A stretch of DNA of 64,000 nucleotides from Halomarinibacterium sp041392205. Its GTDB lineage: Bacteria; Bacteroidota; Bacteroidia; Flavobacteriales; Flavobacteriaceae. The notes under the pieces are model-generated. The model was not told the origin of the DNA. It saw only the letters and a program-made list of their open reading frames with translations, and ran no database searches. Within the stretch, counting starts at the first letter, position 1; each line of letters starts with the position of its first letter. The position numbers and the translations under genes were made by a program. Shown piece after piece: positions 1 to 8,912 of the stretch. The stretch spans positions 124,001 through 188,000 of the forward strand of contig JAWKMO010000004.1 in assembly GCA_041392205.1 (NCBI GenBank), given 5' to 3'.

Positions 1-407
1 GCTGCAACAACGGCAAATAAGATAGAGCTTACCCATTCTCCCGATGAGGTTTTTGGTTTTAAACTTCGCTCCTTTATATGGGTTAATTTTTGTGTATAAT
101 TGAGGTAAAAAAGATAAAACCCTAAGGTAAAGACAGTAAGCAGGGTATCTTTTGTTTTATTGAAACCAAAACTTCTAGCGGTTTCTACCCAAACCACAGG
201 AATCATAATTAAATTAACGATCGGCACAAAAAGTAAGATCACCCACCACCATGGTCTATTAATAATCTTCATTAAAATCACTCCATTATATACAGGAGCC
301 AATGCTTCCCAAGCCTTACGACCTGCAGCAAGGTACATTTTCCAAGTTCCTAAAAAGTGAATTATTTGAATGATACCTAATATTAAAAACCAACCTGTTA
401 CTGTCAT
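1..407 (-). CDS. lepB: Signal peptidase I, N-terminal part (cut by window edge)
   Basis: An open frame starts at the ATG at 407 and runs off the left edge, giving about 135 residues. These form the hydrophobic N-terminal region of the long flavobacterial signal peptidase I: a first membrane helix, a WWWVILLF stretch and a third hydrophobic segment that ends before a charged KLTHIKERS stretch. The catalytic Ser/Lys dyad lies outside the window, so the call rests on this region and on gene order (parA-parB-DUF5683-dapB-lepB is common in Flavobacteriia). The enzyme would remove signal peptides at the outer face of the inner membrane. It follows dapB by 52 bp on the same strand, so co-transcription is likely. 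Confidence 0.7.
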   Translation of the reverse strand, partial: MTVTGWFLILGIIQIIHFLGTWKMYLAAGRKAWEALAPVYNGVILMKIINRPWWWVILLFVPIVNLIMIPVVWVETARSFGFNKTKDTLLTVFTLGFYLFYLNYTQKLTHIKERSLKPKTSSGEWVSSILFAVVA

Positions 408-459
408 ATTTTCTTATTTTAAAAGGGAAACCTACCCAAAAATATCTGTTTAAGAATAG

Positions 460-1161
460 TTATTTTAAATTTAAAACGTCTTTCATAGTGTATACTCCTT
501 TTTTTCCAATAAGCCATTCTGCTGCTAAAATAGCTCCTAATGCAAATCCTTCTCTACTGTGCGCTTCGTGCTTAATACTTAGAGTGTCTATTGCCGAATG
601 GTATTGTACTATGTGTGTCCCTTTAACATCACCTTCCCTAATGGCACGTATCGTTACTGCATCTGAATCTTCCGAATTCAACGTCCATCCTTTTAACGCA
701 GAATGACGTAAAATTCCATCGGCCAATGAAATGGCAGTTCCACTAGGCGCATCCTTTTTTTGTATATGATGCACTTCTTCAATGGAGGGAATATAATCTT
801 TCCACGGTTGCATAAGTTGTGCAAGATATCCATTCAAATTAAAAAAAAGGTTAACTCCTACACTAAAGTTGGACGCATAGATAAAGCTTCCGTTACGAAT
901 TTCACAAATTTTTAGGACTTCATGATACCGTTCAATCCAACCTGTAGTACCACTTACCACAGGAATATTATTTTGGAAACAAATCGAAATATTTTCTACT
1001 GCGGCTTCTGCGACCGAAAACTCAATAGCAACATCGGCTTGTTTTAAGTCTCCTTGAGATGTATTTTGAGTCGCTATAAACACCACTTCATGCCCTTTTT
1101 CCATCACCAATCTTTCAATGGTTTTTCCCATTTTTCCGTAACCAAGCAAAGCTATTTTCAT
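460..1161 (-). CDS. dapB: 4-hydroxy-tetrahydrodipicolinate reductase
   Basis: This enzyme reduces the DapA product with NAD(P)H in the lysine/diaminopimelate pathway, which also feeds peptidoglycan. The 233-residue protein opens with a Rossmann loop (GYGKMGKTIE). It carries the family signature around residues 127-142 (EEVHHIQKKDAPSGTA), with the catalytic histidines and the lysine followed by the DAPSGTA substrate loop. At 233 residues it matches the short Bacteroidota form rather than the roughly 270-residue proteobacterial one. Its ATG overlaps the TGA of the DUF5683 gene by 4 bp, so the two are probably translationally coupled. It belongs to the parA-to-lepB operon. Confidence 0.95.
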   Translation of the reverse strand: MKIALLGYGKMGKTIERLVMEKGHEVVFIATQNTSQGDLKQADVAIEFSVAEAAVENISICFQNNIPVVSGTTGWIERYHEVLKICEIRNGSFIYASNFSVGVNLFFNLNGYLAQLMQPWKDYIPSIEEVHHIQKKDAPSGTAISLADGILRHSALKGWTLNSEDSDAVTIRAIREGDVKGTHIVQYHSAIDTLSIKHEAHSREGFALGAILAAEWLIGKKGVYTMKDVLNLK

Positions 1162-1733
1162 TGTAAATGTAAGCTTAAAGACAGCCCATAATTGGGTTGT
1201 GAATTAACAGGATTAACGTTTACGTTAGGGGTAAGGGTTAAGTCTTCACTTATATTGTATTGTTTTAAATGTGCATCTACATTTGCATCTACAATGTTGA
1301 GCACATAAAAGGCAAGGGAAACAATAATACTTACATCTCTATTTCTACTGGCTGTTTTTTGAGCATCTATTAATCGTTCGGTAGAGATACCTTGAAATTC
1401 ATCATCTTCGAAACCTGCCAATCTTCGCTTGTAAGCATCGCGAAATCTAGTATAGTCTTTGTTGTTTCTATGGTAGAAATAAATACCCGTACCCATTCCT
1501 GCATAAATAATAGGAATTTTCCAGTATTTTTTATTGTAGGCTTGTCCTAAACCCGGAACTACAGCCGAATAAAATGCGGCTTTTGCAGGGGCTAGAGGGT
1601 TGTATTCCTCTTTCAAAGTAAGACTGTCCTTCACCACTAAGACTTCTTCTTTTTCAATAGTTAAGCTGTCGGTTTGTGCAAATAGGGAAAGACTTCCTAT
1701 CAAAAAAAAGATATGGAAAAACCTATTTTTCAC
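1158..1733 (-). CDS. DUF5683 domain-containing membrane protein
   Basis: This 191-residue protein has an N-terminal signal peptide (FFLIGSLSLFAQ) and then the DUF5683 core, which contains a P-G-L-G-Q-A-Y-N-K-K-Y-W-K motif followed by hydrophobic stretches (IPIIYAGMGTGIYFY and VSIIVSLAFYVLNIVDANVDAHL). The family is widespread in Bacteroidota, almost always between parB and dapB. Its function is not established; an envelope location is inferred from the signal peptide. The start is a GTG at 1733 that overlaps the parB stop by 11 bp; no ATG occurs before the signal peptide, so GTG is the best choice. Confidence 0.85.
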   Translation of the reverse strand: MKNRFFHIFFLIGSLSLFAQTDSLTIEKEEVLVVKDSLTLKEEYNPLAPAKAAFYSAVVPGLGQAYNKKYWKIPIIYAGMGTGIYFYHRNNKDYTRFRDAYKRRLAGFEDDEFQGISTERLIDAQKTASRNRDVSIIVSLAFYVLNIVDANVDAHLKQYNISEDLTLTPNVNVNPVNSQPNYGLSLSLHLQ

Positions 1734-2622
1734 TTTTTATAAGATTCAAAATTCGTTGAAAATCGGTTTCGTTTTTAAAAGGAACTAGAATTTGTCCCGT
1801 ACCATTTTTAGCAGTTTTTATAGAAACTTGTGTTTCTAAAATAGCGGTAAGCTCCCTACTTCCTTTGCTCGCAAAATGCGGCAGGGGCTTTTTAGCGGAA
1901 GCAACCTTTGCATCGGGGTTTTTATAATTACGCACCAAAGCTTCGGTATCTCGGACAGAAAGCGACTGACTTACAACTTTTTCGTAAATATCCAGTTGGT
2001 CGCCAGAATCTTCTACATTTATAAGTGCTCTTCCGTGACCCATAGAAATAAAACCGTCTCGCATTCCTGTTTGGATAATGGGATCTAATTTTAATAAACG
2101 AAGGTAATTGGTTACCGTAGAACGATTTTTTCCCACACGCTCACTTAATTCTTCTTGAGTTACGTTAATTTCTTCTATTAATCGCTGATAGGAAAGCGCA
2201 ATTTCGATAGGATCAAGGTCTTGCCGTTGAATATTCTCTACCAAAGCCATTTCTAAAGACTCTTGGTCGTTGGCAATGCGTATATAGGCAGGAATAGTCT
2301 CTAAACCAATGAGTTTGGACGCTCGAAAACGACGTTCGCCACTAACCAATTGATATTTATTAAATGCTACTTTTCGAACAGTAATGGGCTGAATGACTCC
2401 CAGTTCTCTAATAGAAGAAGCCAACTCCCGAAGCGTTTCTTCGTTAAAACTGGTGCGAGGTTGAAAGGGATTTACTTCAATGGAATTTAATTCTAATTCC
2501 ACAATGCTCCCTACCACTTTGTCGGCATTTTTATCGTCTACAGACTTAATATCGTTATTGGGATCTTTCAGTAAAGCTGAAAGTCCGCGTCCCAAAGCCT
2601 GTTTTTTGGTTGCTTTCGCCAT
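1723..2622 (-). CDS. parB: Chromosome partitioning protein ParB
   Basis: ParB is a CTP-dependent DNA clamp that loads at parS near the origin and acts with ParA in chromosome segregation. The 299 residues contain the N-terminal ParB/Srx domain with the GERRFRA box (about residues 96-102), a central helix-turn-helix region (EELSERVGKNRSTVTNYLRLL, about 156-176) and a short C-terminal dimerisation region. It lies 6 bp downstream of parA. No parS-like palindrome was noticed within the window. Finding parAB here suggests, without proving it, that this end of the window is not far from oriC. Confidence 0.95.
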   Translation of the reverse strand: MAKATKKQALGRGLSALLKDPNNDIKSVDDKNADKVVGSIVELELNSIEVNPFQPRTSFNEETLRELASSIRELGVIQPITVRKVAFNKYQLVSGERRFRASKLIGLETIPAYIRIANDQESLEMALVENIQRQDLDPIEIALSYQRLIEEINVTQEELSERVGKNRSTVTNYLRLLKLDPIIQTGMRDGFISMGHGRALINVEDSGDQLDIYEKVVSQSLSVRDTEALVRNYKNPDAKVASAKKPLPHFASKGSRELTAILETQVSIKTAKNGTGQILVPFKNETDFQRILNLIKSEK

Positions 2623-2628
2623 AAATCC

Positions 2629-3393
2629 TTATGCGTTTTTTTCAATTAATTCCTGCGCCAAACTTAAGTAATTATTAGCTCCTTTACTACCGGCATCGTA
2701 ACTAATAATACTTTCACCATAGCTTGGGGCTTCACTTAAACGCACATTTCGTTGGATGATTGTTTCAAAAACCATTTCATTAAAGTGTTTTTTTACTTCT
2801 TCCACTACTTGGTTTGAAAGCCGAAGCCGTGAATCGTACATGGTAAGGAGTAAACCTTCAATATCGAGGTTGGCATTGTGGATTTTCTGAACACTTTTTA
2901 TGGTATTTAATAATTTACCCAGGCCTTCCAACGCAAAATATTCACACTGAATTGGGATTAATACCGAATCTGCCGCTGTAAGGGCATTTAACGTTAATAA
3001 ACCAAGCGATGGGGCACAATCTATAAGAATGAAATCGTAGTCATTTTTTAAATTGATGATGGCCTTTTTTAGCATCGACTCTCTATTTTTTTTGTCTACC
3101 AATTCAATTTCTATAGCAACTAAATCGATGTGGGCAGGAATTAAGTCTAAATTTGGAGACGAGGTAGGTATGATGGCTTCTTTTGCAGAAATAGTATGCT
3201 CTAGCAATTGGTAGGTACCAATTTCTACTCTTTCTACATCAATGCCCAACCCCGAAGTAGCATTGGCTTGAGGGTCCGCATCGATTAAAAGCACTTTTTT
3301 TTCTAAAACACCTAAGGACGCTGCTAAATTGACAGACGTGGTGGTCTTTCCCACCCCCCCTTTTTGATTGGCAATAGCAATTATTTTACCCAT
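2629..3393 (-). CDS. parA: Chromosome partitioning ATPase ParA
   Basis: ParA-family Walker ATPase of 254 residues that drives segregation of ParB-bound origins. It starts with the deviant Walker A motif (NQKGGVGKTTTS, about residues 9-20), followed by the A' motif (LLIDADPQANATSG) and the Walker B segment (DFILIDCAPSLGLL). It has no N-terminal DNA-binding extension, which fits a chromosomal Soj/ParA rather than a plasmid repressor type. It is the first gene of the parA-parB-DUF5683-dapB-lepB unit; the 532-bp spacer upstream must contain the promoter. Confidence 0.95.
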   Translation of the reverse strand: MGKIIAIANQKGGVGKTTTSVNLAASLGVLEKKVLLIDADPQANATSGLGIDVERVEIGTYQLLEHTISAKEAIIPTSSPNLDLIPAHIDLVAIEIELVDKKNRESMLKKAIINLKNDYDFILIDCAPSLGLLTLNALTAADSVLIPIQCEYFALEGLGKLLNTIKSVQKIHNANLDIEGLLLTMYDSRLRLSNQVVEEVKKHFNEMVFETIIQRNVRLSEAPSYGESIISYDAGSKGANNYLSLAQELIEKNA

Positions 3394-3925
3394 TAATTTC
3401 CTACAAATAATAAAGGTTAAAAATACGATTAATTATGGGCTTTAAAAAGGATATTTGTTAACAGGGTGTGAACAATTTTTGGTGTTGGGTTATGGGTACT
3501 GGGTATTAGGTTGTTTTGTTTTTTTAGCCTTTATCATAGTTTTTTAGGTTGCCGCCCAAAACCCCAAAAGGATTGCTTCTCCATCTATTTATTAGAAAAT
3601 GCTACGCCCACTTTCAAAAAATACCTGCTTCGCAAGTTAGCCATTTTTTGAAACTGGCCACCCACAAAGAATTTATTGAATAGTTAGTTATTCTTTTTCG
3701 CCTTTATCATAGGTTTTTAGGTTGTCGCCCAAAACCCCAAAAGGATTGCTTCGCAAAATATTCATTTTGTGCTTTTGGCCACCCACGACGAATTTATTGA
3801 ATAGTTAATTATTCTTTTTCGCCTTTATCATAGCTATTTAGGTTGCCGCCCAAAACCCCAAAAGGATTGCTTCGCAAAATATTCATTTTGTGATTTTGGC
3901 CACCCACGACGAATTTATTGAATAG
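3394..3925. other. Intergenic region with tandem repeats; no gene seen
   Basis: This is the 532-bp spacer between parA and the SDR gene. It holds the parA promoter region (about 3394-3470), a G/T-rich stretch at 3478-3520, and then the tandem repeat array described separately. I see no protein-coding frame of its own and no RNA gene. Confidence 0.7.
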
Positions 3926-3942
3926 TTAATTATTCTTTTTCG
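3529..3942. repeat. Tandem repeat array, 121-bp period, copying the 3' end of the SDR gene
   Basis: The motif CCTTTATCATAG recurs at 3529, 3701, 3822 and 3943. The last three are exactly 121 bp apart; the first interval is 172 bp because of about 51 extra bases. Each unit contains a GCCCAAAACCCCAAAAGG block, a short hairpin (CGCAAAAT, ATTC, ATTTTGTG) that is nested in the regular units inside a CCAAAAG/CTTTTGG pairing, and the CCACCCAC(G/A)A(C/A)GAATTTATTGAATAG segment. Read on the minus strand, each unit ends with codons for MIKAKKNN plus a stop, which is exactly the C-terminus of the adjacent SDR protein. The array therefore arose by repeated duplication of the gene's 3' end plus downstream DNA. 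The hairpins may act as terminators or REP-like elements; this is inferred. Confidence 0.85.
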
Positions 3943-4807
3943 CCTTTATCATAGCTTCAAGCATATCCCACATTTGTTCGGGGACTTCTTCCAGTAGGTT
4001 AAATTGTCCCGCACCTTTTAGCCATTCGCCACCGTCTATGGTAATGACTTCGCCATTAATATAACTTGCGAAGTCTGACACTAAATAGGCAGCTAGATTG
4101 GCTAATTCTTGATGGTCGCCCACGCGCTTGAGGGGCACTTTTTTAGCCAAATCAAATTTTTCTTTTAAATCGCCAGGCAGTAATCGATCCCATGCGCCTT
4201 TAGTTGGAAAGGGACCAGGGGCTATGGCGTTAAAACGCATCCCGTATTTTGCCCATTCTACGGCAAGAGAGCGCGTCATGGCCAATACCCCAGCTTTGGC
4301 AGTAGCACTAGGTACTACATAGGCAGAACCTGTCCACGCGTAGGTAGTGACAATGTTTAGCACTACTTTATTAGTTTCTTTTTTATCAATCCAATGTTTT
4401 CCAAAGGCGAGGGTACAGTTTTTGGTTCCTTTTAAAACGATATCGATAATGGTGTCGAAGGCATTGGCTGAGAGTCTTTCGGTAGGGGAAATAAAATTAC
4501 CTGCGGCGTTATTCAGCAAGACATCAACACTTCCAAAGGTAGCTATGGAGGCTTTTACCATAGCTTCTACCTCATCGTAATTGCGCACATCACATTGTAC
4601 GGGAAGTACTTTTCCACCTGTGGCAGCTTCCAATTCTTCTTTTACGGATTGGAGTTTTTCAATATTTCGAGAAGTAATCACTACGTTGGCGCCTAGCTCG
4701 AGGAAGTAAGTGGTCATTGCTTTACCAAGGCCGCTTCCGCCACCTGTTACTACTATGGTTTTTCCTTTTAGGGCATCGTCACGAAGCATTTTTTGTTTTA
4801 GATTCAT
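3926..4807 (-). CDS. SDR-family oxidoreductase, 2,4-dienoyl-CoA reductase-like
   Basis: Short-chain dehydrogenase of 293 residues. It has the NADP(H) motif TGGGSGLGKA (about residues 21-30), the NNAAGNF motif (about 106-112) and the segment PSATAKAGVLAMTRSLAVEW. The usual YxxxK is replaced by a SATAK pattern. That is typical of the peroxisomal-type 2,4-dienoyl-CoA reductase/DECR branch, which reduces unsaturated acyl-CoA intermediates during breakdown of unsaturated fatty acids. The C-terminal IDGGEWLKGAGQFN segment also fits this branch. It lies 14 bp behind the mutase large subunit in the same operon, which agrees with acyl-CoA metabolism. The exact substrate cannot be read from sequence. 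Confidence 0.8.
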   Translation of the reverse strand: MNLKQKMLRDDALKGKTIVVTGGGSGLGKAMTTYFLELGANVVITSRNIEKLQSVKEELEAATGGKVLPVQCDVRNYDEVEAMVKASIATFGSVDVLLNNAAGNFISPTERLSANAFDTIIDIVLKGTKNCTLAFGKHWIDKKETNKVVLNIVTTYAWTGSAYVVPSATAKAGVLAMTRSLAVEWAKYGMRFNAIAPGPFPTKGAWDRLLPGDLKEKFDLAKKVPLKRVGDHQELANLAAYLVSDFASYINGEVITIDGGEWLKGAGQFNLLEEVPEQMWDMLEAMIKAKKNN

Positions 4808-4821
4808 GGTGTTTTGTTTTT

Positions 4822-6954
4822 TTATTCTGAAGCAGACTCCATCAAAATCTCTAAAATCTCAATCGCCGCCTCACTAATTTTAGTTCCGGGGCCATACACT
4901 GCAACAGCACCGGTATCAAAGAGAAATTGGTAATCTTGAGGAGGGATAACACCTCCCACAATGACCATAATGTCTTCTCTTCCGTATTTTTTAAGTTCTT
5001 CTATTACCTGTGGGACTAAGGTTTTATGTCCGGCAGCCAGCGAGGAAACGCCCAAAATATGCACGTCGTTTTCCATGGCTTGTTTGGCGGCTTCGGCTGG
5101 GGTTTGAAAGAGTGGGCCAATGTCTACGTCAAAACCTACATCGGCATAGCCTGTGGCAACTACTTTGGCACCTCGATCGTGACCGTCTTGCCCCATCTTG
5201 GCAATCATGATGCGTGGGCGACGCCCTTCTTGCTCGGCAAATTGGTCTGCCAACTGCCGTGCTTTTTCAAAACTGAGGTCTTTCTTTATTTCTTTGCTAT
5301 ACACGCCGCTAAACGATTTTATTTGTGCTTTGTACCTACCAAAAACAGTTTCTAAGGCATCACTAATTTCGCCTAAAGTGGCTCTTTCTCTCGCTGCTTC
5401 TACCGCTAAAGCTAATAAATTTCCTTCACCTGTTTTAGCACATTGGGTTAATTTTGAAAGTGCTGCTGTGACTTTTTCAGGATTTCTTTCAGATTTAATT
5501 TGCATTAATCGCTCCATTTGACCCTGCCTCACTTTTTGATTGTCCACATCTAAAATCTGCAGCGGGTCTTCCTTTTCGAGACGGTATCTATTAACGCCTA
5601 CAATAATATCTTGCCCGCTATCGATACGGGCTTGTTTACGAGCGGCTGCTTCTTCAATACGTAGTTTGGGGATGCCTGCTTCAATGGCTTTGGTCATGCC
5701 ACCCAGTTCTTCTACTTCTTGGATGAGCGCCCAGGCTTTTTTAGCAATATCGTTTGTGAGGCTTTCCACATAAAAACTACCTCCCCAAGGGTCTACAGTT
5801 TTCGTCATGTACGTTTCCTCCTGGAGGTAAATTTGGGTGTTGCGAGCAATACGCGCTGAGAAGTCGGTTGGTAAGGCAATGGCTTCGTCTAGGGCATTGG
5901 TGTGCAAGGACTGGGTTCCGCCAAAAACAGCGGCAGCGGCTTCAATACAGGTTCTTGCTACATTGTTGAAAGGGTCTTGCTCGGTCAAACTCCAACCACT
6001 GGTTTGGCAGTGGGTGCGGAGGGCTAGTGACTTTTCATTTTTAGGGTTGAACGGTTGTATCAATTTCGCCCAAAGCATTCGGGCGGCACGCATTTTGGCT
6101 ATTTCCATAAAGTGATTCATCCCAATGGCCCAAAAGAAGGAAAGGCGAGGGGCGAAGGTATCAATGCTCATACCTGCTTCCATCCCTGTGCGAATGTATT
6201 CTAGCCCGTCGGCTAGCGTGTATGCCAATTCGATATCGCACGTGGCACCTGCTTCTTGCATATGGTATCCCGAAATAGAAATAGAATTGAATTTGGGCAT
6301 ATTTTTACTGGTGTATTTAAAAATATCACCAATGATTTTCATAGAAGGCGTAGGAGGGTAAATATAGGTGTTGCGCACCATAAACTCCTTTAAAATATCG
6401 TTTTGGATGGTTCCCGCCAAGTCTTTTATTGAAACACCTTGCTCCTCGGCCGCAACAATGTAAAACGCCATGATTGGCAGTACGGCACCATTCATCGTCA
6501 TAGAAACACTCATTTTGTCGAGTGGAATTTGGTTGAAGAGGATTTTCATATCCTCTACACTATCAATTGCCACGCCTGCTTTCCCTACATCGCCTACCAC
6601 ACGTTCGTGGTCACTGTCGTAGCCACGGTGTGTGGCTAAATCGAAAGCAACGGAGAGCCCTTTTTGTCCTGCCGCAAGGTTACGACGGTAAAATGCGTTG
6701 CTATCTTCGGCGGTTGAAAACCCGGCATATTGACGAATGGTCCAAGGTTTTTGAACGTACATAGTGGGGTAGGGTCCGCGGAGGTTGGGAGGAATACCGG
6801 CTACGAAGTTGAGGTGCTCTAATCCTTCTGTATCTTTTTGGGTATAGCAAGATTTTACCAAAATGCCTTCGGCAGTTTCCATTTCTGAAATTGGTTTTTC
6901 TGTTTTAGAAAAAGAATTTTTTAAGGTAATATGTGCTAGGTTTTTTCTGGGCAT
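4822..6954 (-). CDS. scpA: Methylmalonyl-CoA mutase large subunit
   Basis: Adenosylcobalamin-dependent enzyme that interconverts (R)-methylmalonyl-CoA and succinyl-CoA, linking propionate, odd-chain and branched-chain catabolism to the TCA cycle. The 710-residue protein has the TIM-barrel substrate domain (RPYPTMYVQKPWTIRQYAG-like region near residue 60-78) and a C-terminal B12-binding domain. The latter has the full DxHxxG signature (GQDGHDRG, about residue 593), then SSLAAGH and VGGVIPPQD. The catalytic subunit is thus complete. It starts 1 bp after the lipoprotein gene and is followed by the SDR gene. No B12 riboswitch was recognised in the operon leader. Confidence 0.95.
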   Translation of the reverse strand: MPRKNLAHITLKNSFSKTEKPISEMETAEGILVKSCYTQKDTEGLEHLNFVAGIPPNLRGPYPTMYVQKPWTIRQYAGFSTAEDSNAFYRRNLAAGQKGLSVAFDLATHRGYDSDHERVVGDVGKAGVAIDSVEDMKILFNQIPLDKMSVSMTMNGAVLPIMAFYIVAAEEQGVSIKDLAGTIQNDILKEFMVRNTYIYPPTPSMKIIGDIFKYTSKNMPKFNSISISGYHMQEAGATCDIELAYTLADGLEYIRTGMEAGMSIDTFAPRLSFFWAIGMNHFMEIAKMRAARMLWAKLIQPFNPKNEKSLALRTHCQTSGWSLTEQDPFNNVARTCIEAAAAVFGGTQSLHTNALDEAIALPTDFSARIARNTQIYLQEETYMTKTVDPWGGSFYVESLTNDIAKKAWALIQEVEELGGMTKAIEAGIPKLRIEEAAARKQARIDSGQDIIVGVNRYRLEKEDPLQILDVDNQKVRQGQMERLMQIKSERNPEKVTAALSKLTQCAKTGEGNLLALAVEAARERATLGEISDALETVFGRYKAQIKSFSGVYSKEIKKDLSFEKARQLADQFAEQEGRRPRIMIAKMGQDGHDRGAKVVATGYADVGFDVDIGPLFQTPAEAAKQAMENDVHILGVSSLAAGHKTLVPQVIEELKKYGREDIMVIVGGVIPPQDYQFLFDTGAVAVYGPGTKISEAAIEILEILMESASE

Positions 6955-6955
6955 C

Positions 6956-7555
6956 TTACTTTACAGTATTAGAAAAATCAATATCCATAAGGTATTGGTA
7001 ATATGCGTCAAGCATCATGTACATGGCTAAATGCTCATCCCCCACAATTTTAAGGACTTCCACTCGCATGGGTTCTGCAACAATCTCTGGAGACAAATAA
7101 TTAACTTCTAGAAGGCTTTTTAATCGAGTTCTCATGTCTTCATCAGAAATATTTTCAAATAGGCAACTTACATATTCATGACTATAATTAAGCTTGGATT
7201 TATTTTTCTCCAAAGTCCACAAGGTTTTATTTTCTTTTAATTTTTTAAGTACTTGTAAGGTATGCGGAGTTACAATTTCTTTATAGTTGGCTTCTCCAAT
7301 AAATCCCACATATACAAATTGTTTATACGCTTCTATATAGTATGTAGTTGACCCTTTTTTATAATCGGTAAACTTATTGTAATAGGCACCAATGTCCTCT
7401 TGAAAACTATATAGTGCTTCGTGCATTAAGGCTTTATCTGCCCCGGGACATGTTACCAATTGGGGTTTGTCTTGGTACTTATATTGTAAAGGTTTTTCGC
7501 ATCCTAACAGTAAAAAGATGAAGCAAGCAATAGGTAATAGGTTAATTTTTTTCAT
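6956..7555 (-). CDS. Predicted lipoprotein of unknown function
   Basis: A 199-residue protein beginning MKKINLLPIACF with a type II signal peptide and the lipobox LLLGC, so it is probably a lipoprotein. The ATG at 7555 is chosen because the signal peptide starts there; an upstream codon at 7576 would add seven residues that do not fit. The mature part is mostly helical with several aromatic residues and has no motif I recognise. It lies between the two mutase subunit genes (14-bp overlap with the small subunit, 1-bp gap to the large), so it must be co-expressed with them. A link to cobalamin or propionate metabolism is possible but only positional. Confidence 0.75.
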   Translation of the reverse strand: MKKINLLPIACFIFLLLGCEKPLQYKYQDKPQLVTCPGADKALMHEALYSFQEDIGAYYNKFTDYKKGSTTYYIEAYKQFVYVGFIGEANYKEIVTPHTLQVLKKLKENKTLWTLEKNKSKLNYSHEYVSCLFENISDEDMRTRLKSLLEVNYLSPEIVAEPMRVEVLKIVGDEHLAMYMMLDAYYQYLMDIDFSNTVK

Positions 7556-8912
7556 TTTGTAATCGTTCTTTTTCAATGTTTTCAGATAGTCTTTTAGGTA
7601 TTATAGGCACTATAATGGTTTTTCGAGCTTTTGTTTTAACAAAGGGATATAATTCTAGATTTTGTGACATGGATTCTTCCTTATTTGGATATTTGTTGGT
7701 CCCCACCAAAGTCATTTTTCCAGCATCAAACCATTGTTGTTCCTTTACATCACTTTCTTTTATTTTTTTTTGAATAATACCTTCTTTTAATTGTTTTAAA
7801 AATCCGCCTCCTTTTTCAATTTCCTTAAAAACAGCAAGAGCTTTTTGGGAAAGTTCTTGAGTTAGCTTTTCAATATAATAGCTTCCATCTGCTGGGTTGG
7901 AAACCCAATCAAAATAACTTTCGGCTTTTAAAATAAGTAATTGATTTCTAGAAATACGTTCACCAAACTCATTGCTTTTATGATACAAAACATCATACGG
8001 AAGGTTGCAAACAGCATTGGCTCCCCCTAAAATGGCACTCATACTTTCGGTGGAGGTTCGAAGCATATTCACATTATAATCGTATACGGTTTTATTGCGC
8101 CTACTGGGTATGGCAATAATGTTACACGTGGTTTTAAAACCATATTCTGAAGCTAAGGTAGCATACAATAATCGGAGAGATCTAATTTTTGCAATTTCGA
8201 AGAAATAATTACTGCCTATGGTTACTTTAAAGCAAAGCTGAAGTTCTTTTTGCGATTGAAAATGGTTCAAATATTCATTGGCATGGGCTAGGGCATAGGC
8301 TAATTGCTGGGTGAGGTTTGCCCCTGCGTTTTGATATAACGAAGTACTTACTCCTAAAATAGCCTCTGTGGGGTTTTGTGCGATTATTTCGCCTAAAATT
8401 TCGTGATCTTTTTCAAGGGAATGAAACCAGTTTCCATTTTCACATAGATGGTTAATGAGGTCGATGTTGTAATAAACAGTAGCTTTTTTTGATTGTAAAA
8501 AAAGAATTAAATTTTGAATAAAAGTTCCGTTTAAAAATTTGAAATTGAAATATATTGGCGTGTTTTCAAAGGGAAAGTTTTCAAATACTTTGGTAACGTT
8601 GAATTCCTTTTCTGCCGAAAGGTAAACAGCTTCGGCCCCTCGTTCTATACAATGCAATATTAACCTATTGGCAATGGTTGCATCATCAATAAAAATGTGT
8701 TGTACAATATCCCATTGGCTAGGTTGCCCAGGAATGGGGGTAAAAGATTCTTGAAAATCGTCTTTATGATAAAAAGGACGAACGTTGATGCCTTCTAAAC
8801 TTTGCCAAACAAGACTGTCATTGTAGTCGGCTCCTTTTAGGTCAACTTGTATTTTTTGTTTCCACTGTGGTGCAGAAACAGAATCAAATTCTGAAAATAG
8901 GGAATCATTCAT
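7542..8912 (-). CDS. mutA: Methylmalonyl-CoA mutase small subunit
   Basis: This 456-residue protein is homologous to the TIM-barrel part of the large subunit; recognisable segments include LRLLYATLASEYGF, a GGANAVCNLPYD stretch and SNPADGSYYIEKLT. It lacks the C-terminal cobalamin domain and its DxHxxG motif, as expected for the non-catalytic beta subunit of the heterodimeric enzyme. It is much shorter than the 600-residue actinobacterial subunit, which fits the Bacteroidota form. It overlaps the FtsB-like gene by 8 bp upstream and the lipoprotein gene by 14 bp downstream, so it belongs to one tight operon. Confidence 0.9.
   Translation of the reverse strand: MNDSLFSEFDSVSAPQWKQKIQVDLKGADYNDSLVWQSLEGINVRPFYHKDDFQESFTPIPGQPSQWDIVQHIFIDDATIANRLILHCIERGAEAVYLSAEKEFNVTKVFENFPFENTPIYFNFKFLNGTFIQNLILFLQSKKATVYYNIDLINHLCENGNWFHSLEKDHEILGEIIAQNPTEAILGVSTSLYQNAGANLTQQLAYALAHANEYLNHFQSQKELQLCFKVTIGSNYFFEIAKIRSLRLLYATLASEYGFKTTCNIIAIPSRRNKTVYDYNVNMLRTSTESMSAILGGANAVCNLPYDVLYHKSNEFGERISRNQLLILKAESYFDWVSNPADGSYYIEKLTQELSQKALAVFKEIEKGGGFLKQLKEGIIQKKIKESDVKEQQWFDAGKMTLVGTNKYPNKEESMSQNLELYPFVKTKARKTIIVPIIPKRLSENIEKERLQNEKN

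Noticed and set aside
1723..3925. parS site near parAB
   Set aside because: No 16-bp GTTCCACGTGGAAC- or GTTTCACGTGAAAC-like palindrome was seen around parAB or elsewhere in the window.
5026..5355. 109-codon plus-strand frame inside the mutase gene
   Set aside because: It lies antisense to the strongly supported methylmalonyl-CoA mutase gene; its product has no family features.
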